DNA of 64,000 bases, taken from contig NC_051115.1 in assembly GCF_014839805.1 (NCBI RefSeq), positions 1,107,600 to 1,171,599 of the forward strand, given 5' to 3'. The translations under genes and the position numbers were made by a program. Below the pieces are notes generated by a model. That model ran no database searches. It worked only from the letters and a program-made list of their open reading frames with translations, and was not told where the DNA came from. This stretch comes from Manduca sexta (taxonomy: Eukaryota > Arthropoda > Insecta > Lepidoptera > Sphingidae). Positions 51,319 through 62,100 of this stretch are shown in pieces (position 1 is the stretch's first letter; each line of letters begins with the position of its first letter).

Positions 51319-51717
51319 AAAATAAAGCTGGTTTTATTGAAAGCATGGTCTAACCAACCAATACCACTCAATGATGTTCTTGAACAAATAGAGACGGCCT
51401 TAGGGAAAGACAGAGGCAGCTCTAGCTCATGTGCCGCCCGTGTGCTAGAAATTCAGGAGACAATGTCATCTTTAATAAATTTGATAATAACAAATCAAAA
51501 GTTATTGTGTAAAGTAAAGAAGCCGCTCGCCAGCCTTAGCACGGACGCAGGTTGTTTGAGAGAGCTAGTGTCGCGAGCGACGCATGTCTCTGAAGGTGTG
51601 TGGCCCCAGCACAATAGGAAAAGCCGCCTCCAGGGACAGAGACCGGGCAATCGTCCGAGCCCTAACGCTTACAGAGGTCTCGGGCGATACATTGGAGGAC
51701 CCTTTATTAAATCTTAA
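51319..51717 (+). other. Unrecognised open frame
   Basis: Open for 132 codons with a TAA end but no ATG near its start; the first in-frame ATG leaves about 85 codons. Predicted sequence has LEQIETALG and a basic tail (RKSRLQGQRPG). No domain recognised. It may be an exon, a retroposed fragment or chance. Confidence 0.25.
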
Positions 51718-51909
51718 CGATGAAACTTAAAAACGGGAAACTGTTTTTATCTCCACCCGGGGCTTTGCGCCGTTTTTTTATAAGGTGCGTTCGGCTAATT
51801 TCGGACGGTTTTCCGATGCGTTGCGGGGAGATTCGAAAAAAAATTCGTGGTATTTTTTGTTATACGATCTTACCCGAACGCAACATACGTGCTCAGTAAA
51901 GTGGCTCCA

Positions 51910-52350
51910 TTGCACCTGATGGTAAGTGGAGTGGGGTCCAAGTATACTAACGACGGGGCGAGCGGAATTCATCAAATGGCGGAACCCGCTCGCCCCAATT
52001 CACTCATTCATTCGAATCACAATTTTGAAAATTTGTAAAATACAAGCTTATAGAAACATTTGAAAAAAAAAAGTATACTAACGTATTTTATGTTGCGGTG
52101 TTACTGTAGTGGTCCACGTAAGTCTTCCGGGATCGGCTTGTGTATATCCAGTTCCAACAAGTCGGAACAATTATGATACGTATACCGCAAAATGACTACT
52201 GCACCTGATGGTAAGTTAAATAGGGTCCAATAGAATGTCGACTGACGAGAGATTATCCTTTGACAGTCGACAATTATGCCTGTTGGAACCATATACACAA
52301 GCTGATCTCGAAACGCGTCACGCCACTATGGCAGGATTTAACACCTTCTG
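51910..52350. repeat. Three R3 pieces, two facing each other
   Basis: 51910-51980 forward end only; 52085-52165 reverse; 52200-52350 forward with AATAGAATGTCGACTGACGA. The facing pair makes a fold-back of about 260 bp. Confidence 0.5.
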
Positions 52351-52404
52351 AGCGGATATATAATATGTCCCACCACCAGCAAAGCACCAGATTGAAACCG
52401 CCAT

Positions 52405-52565
52405 GTAGTGCTGTCTCGGGTTCGATCCCCGGGTAGGGCAGTGATAGATTTTTTAGTCAGCATTAACACAGAGTCTGGTATTAATGCAGATAGATAAAAT
52501 GACGAGAGGCTTGCTATCACATCATGGGACACAACTGACGAAAACTCGGTGCCTTGGTTGCATCT
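52405..52565 (+). mobile_element. SINE S1
   Basis: B box GGTTCGATCCC at 52419-52429, then GGGTAGGGCAGTGATAG and TCAGCATTAACACAGAGTCT body. Confidence 0.6.
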
Positions 52566-53633
52566 CTACTTACCTCTTTGAAGTAAAAGGATATTTTAAT
52601 TGTATAAAAAAACAATTTTCATGGATAAAACGCCATGTGTATTTGTTTTCGTTGTATAAATAATAAACAAAAAATAAAACCAATACATCAACTCAATATT
52701 TTATTTTCATTAAAAATACAATTATTATTTACTCAGCCTTATGATAATATATTTATTTATAATTAAATCCTAAATTAATAACACTTTACACATCCTTGCA
52801 TATTGTTTAGGACCAATACATTGACGAATCAATGATTCCGTTTATTTTCTCAACCAAAATATTTTATTGGCTACAGGGGCGTAGCTATACCTACATAACT
52901 AAGCGGGTAAAAGTTCACACTGACCTGAAGAGCCCCCAACAAATATAGATATATTACCTCTATAGCAAGCAACGATACTGATTGGCTATTACCAGACTTT
53001 GATTATGTCGATTATAAAAAAGTATCCATTCTATTTTTTTATCCATGGTTAAGCCTTAGATTGCGTCACATTTGGGATACTTGCTTTAATTGGTCAATCC
53101 CTCCTTCCCCCTATCCCATCCCACACATCCCACCCTTTCTCCTTATCCCATCCCCCACATCCCAACCTCTCCTCATTGTCTCTACAAGCCGCTGCAGTCA
53201 TTACGACGAGGGATTTCATAACCTTGTTGGCAGGTCTTCCCCAGTGTTAAGAGCAAGGTCCCCAACCAAAAAAATATTGGTCAATCCAAAATCAACTTTG
53301 TACTCAAAGTATGCAAAGTTAATATTGGCTTGTCTAAAATGCGCGAAGTAAACGGCCAGTATAAGAGTATTGGTCCAACAATATGCATATAGCCGCCCTT
53401 AAATATGTACAACAAATATAAATAAATCCTTAAATTAATAGGTAAATACCTCAGTATAGTGTTTAGTACGATCACAATGGAGACATTGGGCTAGAAATAG
53501 ACTATATTCCGTTGATAAGAAAGTTCATTTCAAAAGATTTTTATTCACCAGCCATTTCCAATAATAAAAAAATATTTTTTTATATCTATTTATCATAGTT
53601 AACATTTTTTTTTCTCTACAGACACGGCTAAAT
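52566..53633. other. Spacer with a pyrimidine-rich short repeat
   Basis: Mostly featureless AT-rich DNA. At about 53100-53170, CCCTATCCCATCCCACACAT and a near-copy form a short C-rich direct repeat. No gene recognised. Confidence 0.4.
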
Positions 53634-53715
53634 GTTCCCTCTGCACCTGACAGTAAGTGGAGTGGAGTCCAATAGAATGTCGACTGACGAGAGAGTTGAC
53701 ATAATTATGACAATC
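53634..53715 (+). repeat. R3 fragment
   Basis: GCACCTGACAGTAAGTGGAG and AATAGAATGTCGACTGACGA only. Confidence 0.5.
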
Positions 53716-53939
53716 TGATTAATGTTATGCGGTTAAGCGTTAATTGGCAATAAAAAAAATTACATTCTGTTGCAATGAATTTATGTTATTAATCCTTAAA
53801 AATGGTTAAACTTTTGAAAAGATATAGGTGGTTTAAATGGATGTTATTGAAGATACGTAACAATGTGGATTTAAGGGTTAAAAAAAATTACTTTCAGGAA
53901 TGGGCTTGGACTATTACTGTAACTGACAAATAAAATATA

Positions 53940-54240
53940 ATATCAGCCCTGTATTATATAAGTACTGTCCTACAGCACGGATCTCTTCTATCAGATGGAT
54001 TAGGCCTTAGTTCACCACGCTATAGTGCAGATTAGTGGATTTCACACACCCTCAAAATTCCTATAGAGAACTTCACAAGTACGCAGGTTTCCTCAAGATA
54101 TTTTCCTTCACCGTTAAAGTAAGCTATAATTCACAAAGATGACACATCATTTTAGAAAAGTCAGAAATGTGTTTGGGTTTTGGATCTAGTATTTGTCTTA
54201 ACAGTCCGTTCCACACCAAACTAGACTATCTCTGCTTACA
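53940..54240 (-). mobile_element. SINE S2, reverse, diverged
   Basis: ATATCAGCCCTGTATTATAT at the left, through CACAAAGATGACACATC, to the head ACTAGACTATCTCTGC. More diverged than the other copies. Confidence 0.6.
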
Positions 54241-55675
54241 ACTGACAAATACACCATATATAAAAAAAAAACATGGTCCTGGCTTGATTAAGAACGCCCT
54301 ATGTCTCCATTATCACCAATTCATATAATCTGTTGATTAACATTTCGTAATTTTGTTGTTTTAAGGCTTGGGATTCTCTTTTAAATGTAAGACCGACACT
54401 TATGTAACAGCAAAGCAATTTTTGAAAAAACAATCTGATATTAATAAAATAATTTGTTATCGAAATAAAAGTTTACTTTATCGTGGCTTTTTGTACTTTA
54501 ATTTTCTCCAGTATTTTCAACGACTTTGTAGCTTTTATAAATGCAGGTAGATATTGGTAATTTGACTTTTCAGACATCTCAGTCCACTCCGAGCCCATGA
54601 AGGTTAAAATTTTTCATAACACTGGGAGAATATTAAAACCCAAAAAACAGTAATAAAATTTGAAAACTAATTTTAATTCAATTATATAATACTGATCAAC
54701 GGTTCCATCTATATGAATGTTCATTATTTTCGATATTAATATATTGCCAAAATCGTTGCAACTATATAGCTCAATACAAGTAGAAGAAACACGTCTGGTA
54801 AAATATAAACAAAAATTTGAAGATTATTGCTTAATAATGTCTAATACTATTTCTCTAAAACTTCAGCTGCCTGATAACATGATTTTGTAATAATATAACT
54901 GTCTTGAGCAATAACAACGCATAACATAATAGTAAGTTTGGTTAATTAAATACATCATTTTGAAAAAAATGATCACATCTTCCATGGAAACCCACCCCAC
55001 CACATTTTGAGCGTAGTTGTTTTAGGGTAAAAGAACAGATCCAAGCCTCAGCTTTAACGCTACCCATTGTAGTGTGAGTTCACTTATGCTCACGCACACT
55101 GTAAGCGATTAAGAAAAGTAGTGGGGTGTTTCCTTATATAACCCAATCCCAATGTTTTTACCTCATGGTGTCCATGAAGAATGATAAAGTAATTAACATA
55201 ATTTATATTGACGCTTGAAAGGCAATCACTAAGCGATAATCAGTAAATTTTTTAATAATGCGATATAAACTTTTGATTTTAATTACAAAATTCTTAACAA
55301 TGTATAACACTATCCTAGCTTTTGGAAGGAGTTGGGCTAGCTATACCTATAGCAAGCATATCACACACAAGAGCCAGACTTGCTCCGGGCTAAGTGTGGA
55401 AAAAGAAGCCCTCAACATAGAACAATGTATAAAAATAAAGTCTAATAATAAATTTGTCATAGAGGTTTAATGATTTATTTAGAATGAATTGTTTGAACTT
55501 GGTAAAATGCAGATAACTCCGTCAAGTCCTAATATGTATATAACTTTTCAATATATATTGCTTAGATATAATGCCTTTCAAGTTGATCTTATTGTAACAC
55601 TTTGTGGTATATAAATGGTAGTAATATTGTTATTGTTTTTTTTGCATATATTTTTAATTTGTGAATATCTTCATA
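54241..55675. other. Spacer, nothing recognised
   Basis: AT-rich, with short open frames (54368-54550, 55258-55470) that show no familiar motif and low-complexity composition. Confidence 0.35.
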
Positions 55676-55979
55676 CCCCCTTATTCATAGACATTATTTA
55701 TCTAATGTCGGAGCATTGCTGTGATAACAAGTCTGTTTCTCAGCTTTGTTTATCTGACAGCTAGCTGTTTGATCAGCTTTGTTTATCTGACAGCTTGCTG
55801 TTTGTTCAGCTTTGTTTAGCTGACAGCCAACTAGATTCAAGTTGTATCTCAATATTAGCCAATCACAACGGCGCTATGTCTATGCACTGCAAAGGCTGCC
55901 ATGCCGTCAGCACTCAGAAACATACTTGTTATCACAGCAAATATAGAGCTTAGATAAATAACGTCTATGAATAAGGGGG
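55676..55979. mobile_element. Fold-back element, family F, with internal reiteration
   Basis: CCCCCTTATTCATAGAC and GTCTATGAATAAGGGGG ends. Inside, CAGCTTTGTTTATCTGACAG is repeated about three times at 55741-55828. 304 bp. Confidence 0.8.
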
Positions 55980-56416
55980 ATATTCTGTAATGCATTTTTT
56001 TATTAATTCATTGGTAGCATGTAATAAGCACATCAATTTTAACCTATTGTTGAAACACTATTCCTGTGTAAGTTTTCCTTACATAAATAAAATAAAAAAT
56101 CATCACCTATTAACTTGCCAGCAAGTTTAAAGAATATAAATTTTGAGATAAAAAAAAATCTATATTTATACTTACCACTTCGCCCTGATAAAATGGGAAT
56201 CATACTTCAGACTTAAATAAAAAAAAACTTACTCAGGTGTTAGTCAATATAGCATGTTAATTCTACATGTATGTTTGTCCACAACAACAACCTTTTTAAG
56301 TAGTTTTTACCAAACATTTCCTATATACGGAACCTCAAAACAATTGACTTTTGTAATAAAAAAGAAATTACATTGTTTGCTGTTAGCGGTCAGACATCCC
56401 AAGCCTCCGTACAGAT

Positions 56417-57187
56417 CTAGTAACTAACAGGCGGTACTTGCGGCATCATGGTTGTGTACACGCACTGGTTCTCTATAGGTTTCATTGGCTGCATCTGGTG
56501 ATGAGGCATCACATTTTGTATGTGTTGTACCTGCGGCTGTGGAGGCTCCGGCGGCTTTTTATTCTTCTTCTCGCACTTCTTAAACTTAATACCCAACTTA
56601 TTCAACAATATTAACCGCAAAGACTCTTTCCCGCCTCGGTAATTTAGTTCAAGCTTTGCCGCCGCCAAAATTTTACCGAGCGTCGGCACCTCTTTACGTA
56701 CCGAATAACTGTTCACAATACCTCGCAATGCGCATAACTGGAAGTAGTCTAGTTGTACCTTAGTCTTTCGCACTCGTTTTTTCTTTGGTCCGGTCATTTT
56801 CGTTTGAGTCGCCTCTGCGCGCAAACCGTCCCGTTTAATCCTCTTTATAGTGCTTTCTGATAGCCCTGTTGCAGCGCACGCACGCTTTACTACATTCTCC
56901 ACGGGAAACGCATAGCCTCTGTTCTGTTTTTCGCTCTCAAAGAACTTTATAACTTTAAAAATTATCTCGCGCGCTTGTCCGTCGATGGCTTCTTTTTTTT
57001 TCTTCTCTAATTTGGGTTTTATTTCGTCTGGAGCTGGAGGCTGTTCGGGAGGCGGGTTGTGGCTTAGCTCGCTAAGGTGGTTTTGCGGCTCTGGAGGCTG
57101 CTGTGGCTGTGGTGGCGGCGGAGGCTGTTGCTGCACAGCAATTGGTAAAGTACCAACTAATGGAACTTCGTACACATGTATATTCAT
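56417..57187 (-). CDS. Transposase-derived DNA-binding protein (putative domesticated gene)
   Basis: Intact single-exon frame of 256 residues from the ATG at 57187; an upstream in-frame extension starts only at GTG. Order: Pro/Gln-rich stretch (about 19-52), Lys run (61-65), a helix-turn-helix region (about 72-117: FKVIKFF, ATGLSESTIKRIKR), a basic nuclear-localisation-like KKKRVRKTK (135-143), a second helical DNA-binding region (about 144-205: VPTLGKIL, GGKESLRLILLNKLGI), and a Pro/Gln/Met-rich tail. The two helical regions resemble the N-terminal half of Tc1/mariner-type transposases found in moths. There is no DDE catalytic domain and no inverted terminal repeats were noticed nearby. Likely nuclear. 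It could also be an ordinary transposon fragment that happens to be open, but the low-complexity flanks and lack of stops argue for a used gene. Confidence 0.72.
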   Translation of the reverse strand: MNIHVYEVPLVGTLPIAVQQQPPPPPQPQQPPEPQNHLSELSHNPPPEQPPAPDEIKPKLEKKKKEAIDGQAREIIFKVIKFFESEKQNRGYAFPVENVVKRACAATGLSESTIKRIKRDGLRAEATQTKMTGPKKKRVRKTKVQLDYFQLCALRGIVNSYSVRKEVPTLGKILAAAKLELNYRGGKESLRLILLNKLGIKFKKCEKKNKKPPEPPQPQVQHIQNVMPHHQMQPMKPIENQCVYTTMMPQVPPVSY

Positions 57188-57259
57188 TTTATCCCACTGT
57201 ATGCTTATACTTTTAAGTAAAATCACTAATTTATCCTATTATAACGTTTGTCAATGATG

Positions 57260-58470
57260 TTTCGGGTAAAAATATATTTATTTACGTAAAAATACACAAT
57301 AGAAAACAAATAAGTGAATACAATCGCCATTTGTTTTCCATAGACTTTTTTGTTTACGGTTTTTGGGCAAAGGAACTGGAATTATACATCCACTTTGACA
57401 AGATAATAAGAATTTCAAAAATATATATTTTATGAATTCTTTATCAACAAAGCAAAGAATAAAAGAATAGAATTTTTATTCTTCTATTGAGTATTTACTA
57501 AGTATTTGTTTTTGTCATTCTCTTGCAGCACCAATCGATAGTCAAAAAGAATTGTAAGTAATCAGAATTTTCATTTTCTGAATCGGTACTGAAAACTGAA
57601 AGTTTCCATATATATTATAATTCTCTTTGACTGAAAGTCTAAGAGCGAATCTCAGAGAGCGAATAGACCTCAGAATAAGAACAAGCATTGTTCTGAGGAA
57701 TAGACATTAAAATAAGACAAATTACTTATATCGCAGTTTTTTATATGTTGCTTGATTTATTTATTTTGTTACTTTGCAACCTTCATGGTCAAGGGGCGTA
57801 CATTTTAAAATTATACAAAATTTAAAATTTCTGTCGTATTTAAAATATGTAAAATGCAAGTAGATATAGAAACTTTCGACTTATGAGCAGACACTATTCC
57901 ATTAGTCTCGGGTTCGAAATAAAGACCTCAATAGGCCAGGCGTACAGCGTATGCAACACTACACCGGCTGTATTGAACCTTTCGATTATTCTCTATACTT
58001 GTACAGGAGGATTTAAAAAGAAACACCATTCGTTTGTAAAGCATATATTATGTCAAAAATCAATTGCCATATTATGTATGCCAAAACATCACTTGAAAAC
58101 TCGACTAGCTTGTTATATTCTTGGAGAATTGTAATAGTAAAACCGTACGATAATGCGAGCGAGGTGTACATTTCTTACATTTTGGCAGGACTATAACAAT
58201 GTTGACATACAAATTATTTTACCAGTGTTGCCAATATAAAATTTGAATGAATACTTTTTGCTGTGTTCCTAATTATCAGGACATGGTTGGTACCAAGTGA
58301 TTTTTAAAAATCGAAGGGTAGCTTGAATCATAGGATAATTTTAGAACCAATGATGGCGCTGTTGTTTCTTAAAAGAACAGTAGTTTAATTAAACTGTGGT
58401 TTGTTCAGGGCAACGTCTGCTGAATCCATTAGTTATATTAGGCTACAGTACAGATTCTTGTAGTCTTACT
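57260..58470. other. Spacer, nothing recognised
   Basis: AT-rich DNA upstream of the transposase-derived gene. A hairpin-like GACCTCAGAATAAGAACAAG / TTGTTCTGAGG occurs at about 57666-57700. No gene or known repeat family. Confidence 0.35.
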
Positions 58471-58479
58471 ATATTATGC

Positions 58480-59115
58480 CATTAATGCTGTGTACTTTTC
58501 AACTCAATTTGTAGTCTTTTTTAATACCTCTGAATATAAAAATAAAGACTTACGAAATAAAAATAAATATTTTTGGATACAGAAACAAATTCATTTTTCT
58601 ATGTTGTGAATTAATCTTAACATTAAAAATTAAATAAATTATACTTTGTAGAACATAAAAATATGTTGTAAAATGATAATTAAATAAAAATAAATAATAA
58701 ATGTTATTCATGGCTTGTTTGAATAGCAGACAAAATCACTATAAAAACTAATTCAGTCAATTAATTATGTAATTCTAAATTCAGATCTAAACTCAATATG
58801 TGGTCTTTAATACTAAATATAGATACCATTTTAAAATTGCTATACATGTAGTCTCTGACTCAATTTTTAGTCTTCAATATTCACGCTTATTTTGATTTTA
58901 ACTAACATGTCTTCAATGCAAAATACAGATTCCTTATCTGTACTGTATTATTATTTTTTCTTTCACTCTACATGTAGTCTGTTATTCAACTTGTAGTTTT
59001 CAATATTCGTGCTTAATTTGATTTTAACTCAACTTATCTTCAATGCAAAATACAGATTCCTTATTTTTTTTTTTTGTATAACTCTTCATGTAGTCTGTTA
59101 CTCAATTTGTAGTCT
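58480..59115. repeat. Degenerate tandem repeats in the 3' region of gene 4
   Basis: Units of about 120 bp with ATGTAGTCTGTTATTCAACT-type, AATTTGTAGTCTTCAATATT and GCAAAATACAGATTCCTTAT blocks occur two to three times from about 58850, with a looser copy near 58500. The last unit runs into the stop codon of gene 4. Confidence 0.7.
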
Positions 59116-62100
59116 TCATTGTTCACGTTTGTCGTGCACTGCCCGTATGTGCGATACGAGCGCCGTGTGCTGGGCGAACTTAGCCGGGCAAGTAGTGCAC
59201 ACGTAAGGACGCTCACCCGTATGCGTTCGGATGTGGTTTGTTAGAATCTTGTTTGTCTGAAAGAGACATCGTTTAAAATACTGTTGTATTCCAGCCATCA
59301 GGAGATGATATTATACAAACACATTATCGTATTTTAGACACCAGTAATGATAAACATTTTTTTCACGAATGACGTAGAACTTTGGAGCCATTTTTATATT
59401 ACGTTACACAAATTTCATCAATTTTTGACTTCTCTCCCCAACCTTGGCCTATGTGGTGACAGTTGTGAGGTAGGTCACATAATTTCTCACTTCATTGACC
59501 CGTCACGCGCTCTTAACGTGTCATGTAATTTATGAATGGCTTCTTTTACTAGTACTTTTGCTAATGTGACAATAAATATTGTTGTATTGTACTGTCATCT
59601 ATACTTTTATATATGAAAATTATACATAGAACTGTGTATATGCCTTTTGATAAATGACAATTTTTAACACCTTTAGTATCCTACAAATTAGATGCCAATG
59701 CTTCTATACATCTTCATCGAGTCAATAGTCACAGCATCGGGAACTACTCAGTCGGTTCAACTACGCATCAAGAATATCGACGATGATAAAACTAGATTCT
59801 GATAAAGATACGCACCGTAAACCCTCGCCCACACACATCACAGATCTTGTTCTTTGGCGGCAGTATGCCCTCGTGCACACGCTTTTTGTGTTTCAGCAGA
59901 TCAGCGTTCCTTATAAAATTCTGTAATAATTTACTCAATTTGTAGTGTAATGACTACAGTTAAAAATTGAAAATCATTATTTAAGAAAATATAGCAAATT
60001 TCGCTTATTTTGGGTATTGTTAATACGGTTTAATATGTTTTAGGATATTAATAAACGTAAAAAAAATAACGGACTTGGATGAAATTTGCTAACAGGTAAA
60101 CCATGTCCGGGATCATCACATAGGGAACTTTTTATCCAAGTAATTTGCTTCTACAGGAAATAATGGGTTTTTTCATCATAATTAAATAGTTGGCGGTGAC
60201 GTCTTTCTGTTGTAGAGAATTGTAGCGGGCGAAGCCGCGAACAACACCTAGTTTAAGTATACTAAACTGTTTAGTTCACACGTCGGATTTAAATTTAAGA
60301 AACCGCACACTCAATCATGAGTTATATACCCCTCCTTCTCTCCTTCCCAAAATTGTTTCGAGTTTTATACCTTAATAGGTGGGGAGAGTTGAAACTGTAC
60401 ACCTAATTTTGACTGACATAAAAGAAAACTGTTTAACTCTTTCTAAAAACTCTCACCTTGTCACACTCTTCGCATCTATATTTGTAATACTTCAAATGCA
60501 CCAAATTGTAGTGATCCTTCATGTAAATATTCTTTGAGAACACTTTATCACAGCCTGGGCAGGGGATCCTGGAAATATTTCGGTTGTCTATTTATATTTA
60601 AAGTAATATTCATGCGTCACCTCAATGTGTATTTCGCTTCCTTGATCTAGTGGTCGTTAGCATGGGCTGGAGATTCGGCTGCTGCGAGTTCCACCTCCAA
60701 ATTGCAACATGATTACGTCTCAGTCAATCTACCATAGAACACCGATGGATAACATCATGTCGGCGGCTAGTTGTAATATAATAAACGATATTCTTTCTTA
60801 AATACGCTTTATTTATGACATGTCAACTCCAGTTTGGTATAATAAAGCGGCAGATGGTTACGCATTGGTAAATCGCGTCGTATGTATAGGAAACAAATTC
60901 AGCAATGAATATTATTGACTTTAGATAGTGATAATCAGCTTGCCCACTCACACCTTACTATTTATTACTATCTTACATTCTTTCTATAGCTTGTGTAATA
61001 TTACCTAATAACATACTAATAATAATACAGTACCTAATAACATACTATAAAAAAGACTACAAAATGAGTATCATAAATATGACTACAAAACAAGCAAGAC
61101 TACAAATACATACAATACCTAATTACATACTATAAAAAAGACTACAAATTGAGTATCTCACCTCAACCTCTTCCTAGGTTTGTGTCGAGCGCTGTTCGCG
61201 AGATGCCATCTGTATCTGTATATATCTACGTATCTTTTGTCGCACTCTACGCAGTACGCCGTCTGTCCGGGCGGCGCGTGCCGAAGCTTATTATGAAGCC
61301 ACAGACCGTTGTATCGCGCGAAGGTTTTATTACACGGCTTACATTCAAAGGTGGAGTGTTGTTTTCTAGAAAAGATAAGGTTAATAATGAGTAAGGTGAC
61401 TATTCTCAGCGGGTTTAGTCTGCTATAGGTAATTAGCTTCGTTTAAATACTGCCGAAATCCTTAAAGGTCGAGGGGGTGGAGAATGGGAGACGGTACTCT
61501 GCATTATATTTAGTAATTCAGACCTCAAACTCTCCAGACTCCAGTGACGAAGGGTCCATATAATCCGATTCCTGCTGGCTTCCTTTATGTAAAATTTATG
61601 GTATTTTTTATTGCTTTGAATGACGAGACGAGCTTGCCGTTCGCCTGATGGTACGCGATACGACCGACAAACAGTAGAAACACCAACACCTTGAATTACA
61701 AAGTATTGTAGAATCTAATTATCTTTAGAACGATATGCAAGCCTCATTCATGCATATTGGTACCTATATAATGTCGGGTTCCCTTTTGATAAATTTCATT
61801 ATTCACCACTGCCAGACTCCTATGATACGCCCACATCTTTTGAAATGGTATCCGCATAAGTTTTATATACTGGTAGTACCTATATATGTCGGGTTCCTTT
61901 TGGAAAACTTCACCTTTCGCCACTGCCAGAATCGATTTGCCCACATCTTTCCAAAAGTAGCCGCATAAGTTTGATATACTGAAAGGCGACGCTCACCTAA
62001 TATGGTCCTTAATGCAGTATCTCATTTTGAAACTGATCCCGCAGTGATCACAGATAAAATTCTCATGCCACTGTTTGAAATGCTTGAAAAATTCACGGCG

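Noticed and set aside
56985..57257. Gly/Cys-rich plus-strand frame
   Set aside because: Antisense of the Pro/Gln-rich N-terminus of the transposase-derived gene.
61744..61944. 66-codon minus-strand frame
   Set aside because: Lies within the duplicated intron segment of gene 4, after the donor; no conserved motif.
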